Shown here: positions 22,981 to 34,390 of the stretch, piece by piece
How the letters are laid out: the number at the start of each line of letters is the position of its first letter
Numbering within the stretch: the first letter of the stretch is position 1
DNA from: Margaritifera margaritifera
Lineage: Eukaryota > Mollusca > Bivalvia > Unionida > Margaritiferidae
Direction: 5' to 3'
Length of the DNA: 64,000 bases
Assembly (NCBI GenBank): GCA_029931535.1
Contig: JAQPZY010001190.1
Coordinates: 827,001 to 891,000, forward strand
Program-made: the position numbers and the translations under genes
The notes under the pieces: model-generated
Seen by the model: only the letters and a program-made list of their open reading frames with translations
Told to the model about the DNA's origin: nothing
The model's database searches: none

Positions 22981-23630
22981 TAGATAATATGTGACAAAAA
23001 ATATCTGCAATCGGCTGTCCTACAAAAAATTACTAGCAGAACAAGTTCGAAAGATGGAGATGTCGGTGGAGCTGCTGTTGCAACACCGCACAACACCATC
23101 TCCAGGCAGTTACCAAATACAGTCTCCATCTTTACTACAGAAGTTACAGCCATATTTAAATCAATGCACTATATTGAAACCTCTCAAAAAACTAATTTCA
23201 GTAGCTTTTTGGATTCATTTTCCACACTGAAAACCTTTCAAAAAACTAATTTCAGTAGCTTTTTGGATTCATTTTCCACACTGAAAACCTTTCAAAAAAC
23301 TAATTTCAGTAGCTTTTTGGATTCATTTTCCACACTGAAAACCTTTCAAAAAACTAATTTCAGTAGCTTTTTGGATTCATTTTCCACACTGAAAACCTCT
23401 CAAAAAACTAATTTCAGTAGCTTTTTGGATTCATTTTCCACACTGAAAACCTTTCAAAACCTTAAATTTGACAATCCCTTAATATCCCAGGTCTTAAGCT
23501 TGTACAGTCTGGAAAAAGTATACTGTACTGTTGGCCATACAGTCACACAGGTATTAAGAGTTTTGAGAGAGCACATAAAGCAGTGCAGCAGGATCCTGTT
23601 TTGGAATGGAATATCCCATATGGGGATTTT
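22981..23630 (+). repeat. Dispersed repeat related to 58440-58620
   Basis: The stretch around the 54-bp array shares AAACCTTTCAAAA, TTTTGGATTC, CCACACTGAA, CTTAATATCCCAG and a GAAAAAGT...TACTG end with 58470-58625. The copy at 58 kb has one version of the segment that is amplified here. Confidence 0.6.
23177..23450. repeat. 54-bp tandem repeat, 5 near-identical copies
   Basis: Units of 54 bp containing AAACTAATTTCAGTAGCTTT and TTGGATTCATTTTCCACACT are identical except for CTCTC/CTTTC at one position. Because 54 is a multiple of three, the array stays open as an 18-residue repeat, but nothing indicates that it is translated. Confidence 0.95.
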
Positions 23631-23631
23631 A

Positions 23632-23764
23632 CTGTATCTACTCACATATAATCAGGGTCCAAATGAAGACAACATAGACCCGGATCTGCTGGCGCATTAT
23701 GCGACGGCAGATCTGGGTCTCTGCAGTTTGCAGTTGGTATCGGCTTATATGTGAGTATAGACGG
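23632..23764 (-). mobile_element. 217-bp MITE family, 133-bp short form
   Basis: TA flanks, ends CTGTATCTACTCACATATAA and complement. It has the same length and apparently the same internal deletion as the copy at 10613-10745. One chimeric hairpin remains (CATAGACCCGGATCTGC paired with GCAGATCTGGGTCTCTG). Confidence 0.92.
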
Positions 23765-24399
23765 TAAATATTATATAAATCAAAATTCTCCATGTACTTG
23801 TCAAAGCATGTGGATTGAAAACTCCACAACAAGCATTGAAACATCCAAACCTTCCAGGGAAAGTGGCAACATTCATAAAGAAGAAATCACAGAGTTGAGG
23901 TGGTGTTGCGTTGCTCATGTATATGACAAACATACCTGATGTATGCATACCTCGAGATGGGTGAATCTCGACCAGAACGCATACCACGCCAGTGTCCACT
24001 GACAGTGGAGCACATTCTTGTCAAGTGTATTGACTTCAAAACAGAAATTGTATGATTTCAACTTGATCAAGTAGCTTTTTGATGATGTTTTTCCAGAAAT
24101 CTTTGACTTTTTAAAAGAATTCAGTTTATATAAGAAATGTTGATCCTCTTTTTATAGGACCATACCATTTTAACCTGTTCAGGTGTTTTTTTAAAATATA
24201 CTTTTAAAGAACTTTGGCATGTTTTACCTCTGATCTTTTATCTTGTATGAGCAAATGTTTACTTCTACATGTATTTGAAAGGGTTTATCTTCCTGAAGAT
24301 TTTAGCACTTTTTATTGCCAGCCATAAGATGGAGTGTTGTATGTTATGATGTTGTCCATCTGACTGTTACCAGGTTGGTTTATGCACAAGAACATTAGT

Positions 24400-25084
24400 T
24401 GTCCACCATGTACAGTTACCATACTTTGTGGATGGTTTGCACTTGGGGTAAGGAAGAAACCAATGATATTGGGTTCAAAAACTCAAAGGTCAAGGTCACT
24501 GTGACTGAGAAAAAAACTAAAACTGTTTATGCACAATAACTTGAACTTTTCGACCATCTACATTTACCAGACTTTGTGGATAGCTTGTAATTGGGGTAAG
24601 GAAGAACATTATTGATTTCAGGGCCAAAAGGTCAAGGCCATTTTGACTGAAAGAAGAAAAATGGCTTCTGCACAATAAATCGAGTTCTCCACCATCTACA
24701 GTTACCAAACTTTGTGGATGGCATTAATTTGGGGTAAGAAAGAACTAACAATTTTGGGCTAAAAAGTTCAAAGGTCAAGGACACTCTGAAATAAGAAAAA
24801 TAGTTTCCGCACAATTAGCATGAGTTCTCCATCATCTGTGGTTACCATACTTTTTGGATGGTTTGCGCATGTTGTGAGAAAGAACCCTATTGATTTTTTA
24901 GTAAATAGGTCAAAGGTCAAGGTCACTTTGACTAAAAGAATTTAAAAAATGGTTTCTGCACAATAACATTTGTTCAACATGACATACCTCAACCAAACTT
25001 TGTGGATGTCTTTCACTTGAAATAAGGAAGAAAGCTATTGATTTTGGTGTCAGAAGGTCATGGTCACTGACTGAAAGAAAAATA
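24400..25084 (+). repeat. GTCAAGGTCAC-type array, left part
   Basis: Diverged tandem units of about 135-145 bp. Recurring blocks are CAAACTTTGTGGATGGC, GGGGTAAGGAAGAA, AAAGGTCAAGGTCACTGTGA, GAAGAAAAATGGTTTCTGC and ACAATAAC. The array is interrupted at 25085 by a hAT-like element and resumes at 26770. Related units occur at 57540-58260. This repeat type is one I associate with bivalve genomes. Confidence 0.85.
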
Positions 25085-25281
25085 CAGGGCTCAAAATTAA
25101 CTTTTTTTCAGTACTAGCAGCATTTTGATAGTTGTAATATTTCCAACTAGCAAAAGTCAATTTACTGTATTTTCAGTGTCCACTAGCATATTTAATAAAA
25201 CTGAAATTTTAATATCATTAATATGTTACCTGTTGCTATTGCATAGCTTACTCTTTCCTGGACAGAAATTACCCTCATCCA

Positions 25282-26205
25282 TAGGTCTATGATGCCAAGT
25301 GGAGAATCTTTTGCGATTGGGGCAGTAGGAAGCATGTTAATCCTAGCTGTCCCTTAATGAGCGCAGTTGCTGATTTTCTTCTTTTCCTTTTTGAAGAGAG
25401 ACAATGCTCAGTTTCTACTATCAAGGGCTATAGGGAAGCCCTATCCAACATTAGCAAATTTTCAATTGGGTTCTCATATTGCTGACCTGATCAGGTATTT
25501 TGAGCTGCAGAGACTGGTGTCTCGCTCTCAACTGCCTATGATGGAATCTCTCATGTGTCTTTTGGTTTTTAACTAAAACCCCCTTTGAACCTTTGGATGA
25601 AGCTTTTTTTGACTTCCTTATCCACAAGACTGTTTTCTTGCTCTCCTTAGCATCCATGAGACAAAGGAGTGAACTTCATGCCCTCTCCATAGAACCAGGC
25701 TGCTTACAGTTCAGTGGAAATTATGGGTCTGTTTCTCCTTTGCCTAGCAGAATTTGTTAGCAAAAAACCCCACCTTCTATCGGTAGTTCCACTCCCTATA
25801 CAGATCCCTAGTCTTAGTTGTATCTGTGCTAGGGATGATCAGTATCAACTTTTATGCCCAGTTAGGGCTTTACATTTCTATATTGACAGCCTCTTAATGG
25901 AGAAGAAAGCGTAGGAAGCATCATTTCATTCCACTAAAGGGCTTGGCTAATATTTTGGCTTCCACTATTTCGAGGTAGATTGTGACATCAATCAAGAGAG
26001 CTTATCAGTTACCTACTGAGAGGGATCTTTCATTCATGAATATTAAATCCCATGAGGTTTGAGCCATTGCAACCTCATCATGGGCCTGTCTATCTCATTC
26101 GTCTTTGGAGGATGTGATTGAAGCCGCGTTTTGTAGATCTCGCACTACTTTCTCCTCCTTCCACCTTCGTTCATTGATGCACTTAAGTGAAGGATACTTT
26201 CTCTA
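25282..26205 (+). pseudogene. DIRS tyrosine recombinase, C-terminal pseudogene (copy 2)
   Basis: Starts at the deletion junction with a YDAKW-like stretch and continues through the core-binding region (VSTIKGYREALSNI after frame correction). The first catalytic-arginine block reads SMRQRSELHALS, near 25650-25680. The second block, expected to be H-E-V-R-A, reads CAT GAG GTT TGA at 26051-26062, so the arginine is a stop codon. The final block TTFSSFHLRS has His where the nucleophilic Tyr should be (CAC for TAC). Several frameshifts are present. The enzyme class joins the circular DIRS intermediate to the genome; this copy cannot be active. Confidence 0.82.
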
Positions 26206-26329
26206 GGGCCCATAGTTGTGACACAAAAGTGACCCAAGCAGATACCATCTCACAGTAGTGGACACTTCTATCATAAGGGTGAGTGTTTCCTTGTTTTTCT
26301 ATTCATCAGCCTCCCACCAAACTGGCCTA

Positions 26330-26395
26330 TTCAGCTGCACAATAGCAACAGGTAACATATTACTGATAATGTAGTTTTTGAGGGGAAGGGGGTAA
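26330..26395. repeat. DIRS copy 2 internal complementary region
   Basis: The stretch with AATAGCAACAGGTAACATAT and GATAATGTAGTTTTTGAGG is the reverse complement of the left outer end of the element. This is the layout expected for a DIRS internal complementary region. Confidence 0.7.
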
Positions 26396-26769
26396 ACTCT
26401 CCTCACACCCAGCACTGATGTCCCACTGGGGGTCTATATCCTTTGAAAAAGACTAGGACGACTGCGCATGGACTAGTGATGCAAGGTCAGCTTCAAGAAA
26501 TTTCTGCAAGTCACTCTTTGGGAGGATGAATTCTCATCATGTGGACGAGGATAATTTCTATCCCGGAAAGAGTAAGTTATGCAATAGCTGCAATAGCAAC
26601 AGGTACATATTACATCACTATTATTACATGTAGTTTTACCCCCCCCCCCCCCCCAACTACATTTGAATACAAAATATTGTTAGCAAGAAAATTTTAGTTT
26701 TTTTCACCTAGCAGTTTACAAATTGTAACTAGCAAAATGCTAGCTTGCTAGCATTAATTTCAAGCTCTG

Positions 26770-26925
26770 AAAATGGTTTCAGCACAGTAACATTAGTTCT
26801 ACATCACAGACCTGACCCAGACTTTATGGATGGCTTTGTGGATGGCTTGCACTTAAGTTAGGAAGAAGCCTATCAATTTAATGGTCTTTTGAACACCATT
26901 CAATAAATCAGTTAATCTTCATATC
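26770..26925 (+). repeat. GTCAAGGTCAC-type array, right part
   Basis: AAAATGGTTTCAGCACAGTA, GGATGGCTTTGTGGATGGC and AGGAAGAAGCC continue the unit that was interrupted at 25085. Confidence 0.75.
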
Positions 26926-27316
26926 TGTTGACACCTTATAGGAAGATCTATACACAGATTGTATTCTGTGTGGTGAAATTATTTTCATAATAATTGGCAC
27001 ACTTCTAAGATTTGTAATATACAGGTTTATTATTATAATCATAACTAGATGCTATTCAAAATGTCATGCCATGTTTCTAACAGCTCTTGCTTGCTGATTT
27101 GCCCCCAAAAGTGACCAGAGGTAAATATTTGTCAGACACTTCACATACTGATAACCTTGGCTAGATATGGGAGTCAGCTCTTTACATGTTTAAAGTTAAG
27201 CATATTTCCTTAATGGAAAAACTACTTGTGGTTACACTTGAACTACAAAAGATGGCAGTAAGAGTTAAGTCAGTATGTGGCAGTTGAAAAACAATCTATT
27301 AAATCAGGTTTTTATC
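26926..27316. other. Intronic sequence, no gene seen
   Basis: No exon, RNA gene or classified repeat was recognised. Confidence 0.5.
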
Positions 27317-27318
27317 TA

Positions 27319-27506
27319 CCATATGTACTCGCATATAAGCCGATACCAACTGCAAACTGCATAGACCCAGATTGGTCTATGCAGTTTGTAAGGACTAATC
27401 AGTAGAACAAACAACGTTGACCCTGACCTGCCGGCGCATGATGCAATGGCAGATCAGGGTCTGTGTTGTTTGCATTTGGACCCGGAGCATACGTGAGTAT
27501 ATACGG
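27319..27506 (+). mobile_element. 217-bp MITE family, hairpin-1 loop deleted (188 bp)
   Basis: TA flanks, ends CCATATGTACTCGCATATAA and complement. Hairpin 1 is reduced to CATAGACCCAGATTGGTCTA, having lost its loop and most of its distal stem. Hairpin 2 is intact. Confidence 0.92.
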
Positions 27507-27796
27507 TAGCCTGCTAAAGCAGATGGCAATAAATAGGTTTGACTTTTCAGGATTTTTTATGGGGTCCTCATTTGCTGTTAATGACCCTCAGTCCCAATGC
27601 AAATTATGTCAGAATCATGCTGAATTTCTGATTTTAGCAATTTACCTCTAAAATAATAGTTCCCAAAAAGACAATTTTTCTCCAAAATATCGAGCCCAGA
27701 CCCTATTCCCAATCACCCTAGAAAAATTTCCAATGGCAGTGATAATGCCAGTAATATTAAGATTTGATGTTCAAATTTTTGAAGTCATATAAAGTA

Positions 27797-28013
27797 CCGT
27801 ATATACTCATGTATATACCGATACCAACTGCAAACTGCATAGACCCAGATCTGCTGTCGCATAATGCGCTAGCAGATCTGGGTCTATGCAGTTTGTAAGG
27901 ATTAATCAGTAGAACAAACAACATAGACCCTGATCTGCCAGCGTATTATGCGACGGCAGATCAGGGTCTATGTTGTTTGCATTTGGACTCGGATTATATG
28001 CAAGTACTAACGG
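27797..28013 (+). mobile_element. 217-bp MITE family, full length
   Basis: TA flanks. Left end CCGTATATACTCATGTATAT; right end ...AGTACTAACGG. Both hairpins are nearly perfect: CATAGACCCAGATCTGC and complement, CATAGACCCTGATCTGCC and complement. It lies only 290 bp from the preceding copy, in the same orientation. Confidence 0.95.
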
Positions 28014-28784
28014 TACATCAAAAAGCTGTTGCTGATGAGTCTAATTAAGTTGTTCTGTGGAGCCCAAGTAAAATTTAGGAGAGTGTGTAAGTAAACACTT
28101 GTAAGGTTATTGATTGTAGAGTACTTACTTATCACTTATCAGATTTGTATTTGTCAAACTAAAGGCTTCTTGTCATAAATTTTGTCAACACTAAAATAAG
28201 GAAGAAATAAATCATTATCACTTTTGTGTATTCAGTTTGAAGAATTAATACCATACATGTTTAGTCTTTTATCTACTAGTTCATATAAAATAAGCATTAT
28301 GGTTCATAATGCCTTTTTTTTCTTTTTTTGTAAAAGCACAAATAACAAAATAGAAAAATGAACTGAATTCATTATCAGTTCACAAGAGTTTTTCACAGGA
28401 TACCGTATAATACTCTGAGGCATACATAAAGAAACAAATTATGAGACATATCAACACAGGTCAAGGCAACTGGTTGAAGATAATTGCAACACATTGTGTC
28501 TGTGTTGAGTAATATTGAATTTTTGTTTGCAGGAAAGTATTCTATATTTGCTTTAATACAGAAATCTTGATGGTTTCAACATGGTTAGAATCAGATCAGT
28601 CTTTAAAGAGAAAAGTTGCAGTTTTTAATGTTTGATACAGTTCATGAAGATGATCAGTTTTTACTGTTGCATTGTTCAAGTCCATCAGTTTACTGAGTAT
28701 TATTGAGTACTTGGGTCAGGTGTTCTCATATTACTCAGAAAAAGGTGTAGGGTGGTATTTGAGCTTAATGATTCTAGAGAATCA
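28014..28784. other. Intronic sequence, no gene seen
   Basis: AT-rich unique-looking sequence with no recognised exon. Confidence 0.5.
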
Positions 28785-28915
28785 TAGTCGAAAAACCACA
28801 AACCTTGGGTAAATTACTATTGACCCTTGCATGGACTGGTCCTGAGGATTGAACCAGTGAGCACAGAGATGCAAATCAAGTGTCTGAACCACACGGCTAT
28901 CCAGACACCCACAAT
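28785..28915 (-). mobile_element. SINE-C, tRNA-derived
   Basis: On the minus strand the A-box region TGGATAGCCGTGTGGTTCAG (28884-28903) is followed, about 28 bp later, by a canonical B box GGTTCAATCC (28846-28855). Spacing and order fit a tRNA head. The sequence differs from SINE-A and SINE-B. The 3' body is short or lost. Confidence 0.7.
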
Positions 28916-29059
28916 CTGTAGCAGTAACAACTGTATCAGCAACTTTTTTCATCAATGTGTAATTGCTTGTGTGACTGGTCACCCGGAAACTGTACAAGGC
29001 AGTTAAGTTGCAGTGCAGGTCTAAGATAGATTACTAAGCAATATTGTGTTGGCAGTATA

Positions 29060-29276
29060 CCATCTATACTCGCTTATAAGTCGAGTCCAACTGCAAACAA
29101 CATATATCCTGATCGGCCATTGCATAATGTGCCAAAAGATCAGGGTCTGTGTTGTTTGTACTACTGATTGCTCCTAACAAACTGCATAGACTTAGGTCGG
29201 TCAGTGTATTATGCATTGGCAGATCTGGGTCTGTGCAGTTTGCAGTTGGACTGGACTTATAAATGAGTATATATAG
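29060..29276 (-). mobile_element. 217-bp MITE family, full length but diverged
   Basis: TA flanks and exactly 217 bp. The TGTTGTT-type hairpin comes first on the + strand and the CTGCATAGAC-type second, so the element is reversed relative to most copies. Substitutions are frequent (for example GATCGGCCATTGCATAATG). Confidence 0.92.
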
Positions 29277-30166
29277 TACTGGGTAATGCCCAAATGGATT
29301 ATAAAACAATCCTCCCACATTCTGTAAACAGACTTTATACTGGAGTCTACTTCATATAGTCAACTTGACCTAGAAAATGTTTGTTGTTGTGACCAATCGG
29401 TAATTGTAAATGTTACGGGTGTGTGTGTCACAGTTGGAGAGCTTTTTGACCGCTTTTAGTGTGTGACTAGATTCTGTGATATTAGGAGGTGAATGTCAAA
29501 GAAGTAGGAAGGGGAGGAGTGCAATTGACCACTTACTGACCACCAAAATCGGGTTCGCCAGACATTAACTCATTGTACCTCGGGGATTATTTTCATTTTC
29601 ACCTGAAATGGGGGTAGGAGACAAAGTTTTCTTGTTACTTCCAATTGAATCCAAGCACATCTGATTCATGGAGACTTTCATATTGCCAGGTGCTTAGGTA
29701 ATTAAAGGAACTTCTTTTCAATTGGCTATTTCATGTACTCATGAGCAGATTGGTGAAAATTGGTCTTCTTTTCTTTTCTTATTGGATTCACAATTTTAGC
29801 CTCCGTGCCCTTTTTTCTCCAAATCTCAAACTCACTCAACTTCTTGAAAAGCTTTGTCTGTCCATGGCTTTTTTGGACCGGTCTGTTTTAAGTCTAACTA
29901 TATAACACATTTATAGATATAGATCCTATTATACTGGCTGAATTCTATTTTTCAATATAATGTACTCCAGTATAAGGTAACCTCACACATACATGTATCG
30001 CTTATTCTTTTATTGCCTCCCATGAACAGGAATATTGTGAGGGACCACTTTGAGATTTGATATTATAATAACACACACACACACATGCACATACACACAA
30101 GTATTACTTAATAAAGCTCAGATTTTGAAGTTAGCTTTCTTCAAGTAATAAGCATGAAAAATTTTA
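29277..30166. other. Intronic sequence, no gene seen
   Basis: No exon was recognised. A short (CA)n run lies at 30070-30085. Confidence 0.5.
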
Positions 30167-30168
30167 TA

Positions 30169-30385
30169 CTGTATATACTTGCGTATAAGCTAATACGAAC
30201 TGCAAACTCCATAGATCCAGATCTGCCATCGCATAATGCGCCGGTAGATCTGGGTCTATGCAGTTTGTAAGGACTAATCAGTAGAACAAACAACATAGAC
30301 CCTGATCTGCCGGTGCATTATGCAATGGCAGATCAGGGTCTATGTTGTTTGCATTTGGATACAGATTATACGCTAGTATATACAG
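30169..30385 (+). mobile_element. 217-bp MITE family, full length
   Basis: TA flanks, ends CTGTATATACTTGCGTATAA and complement, both hairpins well conserved (CATAGATCCAGATCTGCC and CATAGACCCTGATCTGCC with their complements). Confidence 0.95.
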
Positions 30386-31612
30386 TAATCTCTGTTCAGT
30401 TAGGAAAGATTTTCTTATTCATGTATTCATAAGCATTGGTGGGGCTTAAAGCAAATATTTGGACTATCAATACTTGTTCTAAATTATTGTCTGGTAGCTG
30501 TTATCAATGATCTTTGTAAAATTATACCTTTTGCTTTTATTGCATTAATGCTTGCCCTTGGGTCATTGCCAAAGGTGAATCAAGGATAAAAGAAATGCAT
30601 ATAGTGTAGATGTGTGAAGGTCACTTGAAATATTCTTAAACGAAATTACAGCAGAGTTTAAGACTTTTTACCATTGTGTGAACCACTAGCAGTGTCATGG
30701 TTGTCATTAGTAACTAAATATAAGGCATTAAACACTGAATGTCATCATAGAAAAGTAATCAGATGTCATAGCATTAACTGCCTGAGTATTCAAAGGATTT
30801 TATCAGTGATAGATTACATGTAAAAGTAGAAGACTGAAAAATATAAAGTTATCTATATTAACATTTGAAAGGAGATACCTTGTTCTTGGTACTTGAACGT
30901 CATTTGGTACTCTGAAGGTGTCTAAATCCTTACAGCAAAAGGCATCTACCTATAAACTTTTTTAAAAAAAAAAAAAAGAAACCCACAACATTCAGCAGAA
31001 GATGAATAGCAATATCTTACTTTGAAACTTCCATGTGACTCCAAAGGTTGTATTTAAACAAAAAAATTGACCACTTCATATATAAGGGAAGCTACTGCAG
31101 CTGATCTATTAAAATGCATCATTGAAATTGGAGTTGCCTCCCTTAATCAAGTGTTTCTTTTACTTCTGCAGTTCCCTTTATTAGCATCATGATACAGGTT
31201 CAAAAATCTGTGTTAGTTTACATGTTATATGGCAAATTACTTTGACTCTCATAAAATATCAGTGAAGTACAGCTTATATATGAAATTGACCTTCATAATA
31301 GTAAGTTATTGATAGCAGTAACTGTGTCCAGTAAATGGTTTTTGGTAAGTTCACACTTTCCAAAAATCTGACCATATTGATATTAAATGAAAATTGTCAA
31401 CGAGTTTCTCATAAAAGACATGGGGCAAATGAAATATTTTAATCCATTTATTTTACATTTGTTTACAAATGAAAGTATATTTATTTGAAGAAAATTAGCA
31501 TTTCTAGAATAATGAAATGAGTCATTATAATTATGGAAAAAGGGCACCTGTTCTTTACTGTACTTCAGGAACAGGGATACTTTTTTTTCATTTTCCAGGA
31601 GATTTTGCAAAA
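30386..31612. other. Intronic sequence, no gene seen
   Basis: No exon, RNA gene or classified repeat was recognised. A poly-A run lies at 30963-30976. Confidence 0.5.
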
Positions 31613-31614
31613 TA

Positions 31615-31746
31615 CAGTGAAACCCCACATAACCGAAAACCCTTGGAACCCCCCAAAAGTTTGGATTTGAGAGGTTTTAGGTTTATAGAGGTTTTTGCAG
31701 AAGTGGAAAAATGTAGTTTTCAGAGTGCTTATTTTTTGATTATTTG

Positions 31747-31814
<68 letters not shown>

Positions 31815-32848
31815 GGGACCAAGATTGGTCCAAGCTTTGCTTAACCTTTGCCACACAAGATCATTCAGTTTGTCAGATTTGCAGACATTGTTGAAATGAT
31901 GCTACAGTAGTTTGCATTACTGTTGTTTTCAAACTGATTTGTGTAGAATTCCATTTTCTTTAGAATATCGGAAACAGTAGATGCTCCTATGCATGATATT
32001 TTTCCCTAGCTTCTTCAATGTAAGTTTTGGCATAAATTCATGCGCATTGATCAGACTAATTTTACGGACAGTTCAGTCCTACGACACTTAGCTGGTCGTT
32101 CTGACATCTTGACATGTGAGTGAAGATGAATCACAGTCATGGCTACTTAAATATATGTACGTAATGATTTTTCTCCATTGAATATCAGTTGTGTAAATCT
32201 GGCATTTAGAATACTGTTTTGTCGGTTTCCATCAGCAAAACCTCAAGAGTGAGGCCACATGCCTGGTTAATAAAGCCCTGATATTTAATTAAAAAACAAA
32301 CAAAAAATGTTCTATTGATCATGTATACAAATGAACAACATTAATAACAATCAGACAATAAGCAGATAAACATAATCTTTCTAAATTGGCTTAACCTCAA
32401 GCATTTATTTTGTAATAAATCGCCTTAAAAGCTGGCTCTTTTTATGGTGCAAAGACTTCAGATTAGCCTATTGTCAGCCCTAATCTGTGCCTGCACATGT
32501 GTCAAGTATTGTTTTAACCCCGCGTGCCCTTGGGACATTTTCCGGGTCTTTGTCTCACAGATAAGCCTACTTACAAGTAACTGTAATTGTTCTGTTGGAG
32601 CATGTCATAACTTTAGCAGCTAAAATACATTTTCAAGTTTGAAGTTTGTTTTGGTTTTATGGGGGTTTTTTTTAGTGTAAAATTGAAATTTGGGATGAAA
32701 ATTTGTTTTGGTATTCAGAGTTGAGGGTTTTTAGTTTAATGGGGAAAAAAATGATGATATAAAGGAAGGAAAAAAATCTGGACTTCCAAAAAGTTTGGTC
32801 TTGAGGGGATTTTGGTATACAGAGGTTTCGGTTTTGAGGAGTTTCACT
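31615..32848. mobile_element. TA-inserting element with CAGTGAAAC ends (pogo/Tc1-like)
   Basis: The left end reads TA|CAGTGAAACCCCACATAA and the right end reads GGAGTTTCACTG|TA, with related inner stretches (CCGAAAACC against GGTTTCGGTTTTG, and AAAAGTTTGG on both sides). CAGTGAAACC-type ends with TA flanks are typical of pogo/Tc1-mariner MITEs. The 1.2-kb span has no transposase. The left end itself carries an inverted inner copy, so two short MITEs flanking unrelated DNA is an alternative reading. Confidence 0.55.
31751..31807. repeat. (GA)n microsatellite
   Basis: Uninterrupted GA dinucleotides, about 28 repeats. Confidence 0.98.
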
Positions 32849-34390
32849 GTATATACAATAAATAATTAAATTCTTCATTAATTTTTTGAGGAGATTTCCA
32901 GTTTTTCTTGCCTTTATTGGCCAAATTTTGGGGTCTTCATTCAGATGATCTGTGAGGTATCACATATATGTGGGATAGACCTTTAAATGTCAAAAGGTTA
33001 ATTTGCCATTTTTATCTTGCTTGTCACAAAAGGTGGGACACAGCATCATAATGTCCTTATGTCTGTCTGCCCCATCTGGTGTCAAGTTTTGGCTCAGGTG
33101 TCTTTAAAGAGCAATATCCTGTTTTGATCAGGGGATCGTCATCAGACTTGGCCCATAAATGCTTCAGGGGAATGAATATTGCTAGAGATTGATGGCTAAG
33201 GAGCTCAGTGGTCAAGGTCACAGGAAACAATTGTTTCAAATTTGGGTGTGTGGTTAAATGGTTGAAGTTTTGGATCTGGCAGTACTATCTTTTATTGCCT
33301 TGGATGAATTGACATTATACAAAGTACATGTAAGGATGTTTACCATTGGATATAAATATTGCTACTAGTGCAAGATAAATAGCTGCCATTAATTTCCATT
33401 ACATAAAGACTAACACATATCTGCAATAAGATTGTCCACTTGAAATTAGAATATACATCAGTTGATTGGCAGCTTCTTGTAGACTACTGAAGTAATTGAC
33501 AATGTATCAGTTATGACCTTGCTTTAGTTCCGAAAATTTGTCTCAGATCAGGATTAAATAATCCCTAGTAATGAAAGATAATGAGAATCTTTACTGCTCC
33601 GATGCTGCATAATTTTAATCAAGGACATGGGCATTGAATTTCACCATGCATCCTCAAAACCTTTTGAGAAAAAACCTCCAACGTTAGCTAAAAATCTACA
33701 TATCATATTGGAGTATATAGTCATTTATGTTTTTGAAATTAAGCAAGAAAAGAGAAGATTCAGAGATTATTCTTGCTTTAATCTGGATGTAATTACAGTA
33801 TGTGTCAAAACGTTTAAATATTGACCTTCATTTATTTAATGATTAAAAGCTTCCAAGATGCAGGCTTTAAAATGATCTGCCATACTAGTTTGCATGTTTA
33901 CATGACATAGAGAGATATACTGGTAGTCATTTATCTCTGGCACCTCACATATTGGACTTGGCACATCCCATTCAGTCATTTTTGCTTGGTTTCAGAAAAT
34001 TTGGGTGTGAAACAGGAGACTGCTAATCTTGTTAAATACATTTTTCACTGTGAAAGATTGCCAAGATTAGGAATTCTGTTTCTGAAACATGAATTCCCTG
34101 CTGACCAATCTAAATTATAAATACTAATCACATTGGAGTGTGTTCAGTTGCATTTCTTGAAGTGTAATATAATGCTGTTTGAAATTTTAGCAACTATTTT
34201 ATAGCAACAAATTGCTTTTGTTAGGAGGCAGCACACATAATGAACTTATCCAATTGATGCATTTTTAACAAAAGGAGAATGAAATTGCTTAAAATTATCA
34301 TATATAAAAATTATACTTGCCAGGATGATGTTGCATTTCTTTAATTGCAGTGTCAAGGTAATTGCATGAATCTTAAGCAACAAATTGTCT

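Larger units (their letters stand above)
25210..26661 (+). mobile_element. Deleted DIRS-type element (copy 2)
   Basis: The left terminus (25210-25281, containing ACCTGTTGCTATTGCATAGC and TACTCTTTCCTGGACAG) is the inverted complement of the right terminus (about 26530-26661). Just inside the right terminus, about 26330-26395, an internal complementary region matches the left end in reverse. The left terminus is joined at 25281/25282 directly to mid-recombinase coding sequence, so gag, RT and RNase H are absent. It was inserted into the hAT-like element. Confidence 0.82.
25085..26769. mobile_element. hAT-like MITE (CAGGGCTC ends) carrying a DIRS insertion
   Basis: The left end reads CAGGGCTCAAAATTAACTTT. 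The right end is the complement of CAGAGCTTGAAATTAATGCT. CAGGG ends fit the hAT superfamily. The surrounding array runs ...GAAAGAAAAAT before it and AAAATGGTTTC after it, so the element sits inside a GAAAAATGGTTTC block and may have duplicated part of it. Without the DIRS insertion the element would be about 230 bp. A relative lies at 62359-62775. Confidence 0.78.

Noticed and set aside
22991..23230. Possible retroviral integrase piece (LLLQHRTTPSP)
   Set aside because: The similarity is one short, common-looking motif; nothing around it supports an integrase.
23164..23754. A 196-codon open frame with an 18-residue repeat
   Set aside because: It is produced by a 54-bp DNA tandem array and runs on into a MITE. 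The single-copy relative at 58 kb has no open frame and no known domain is visible.
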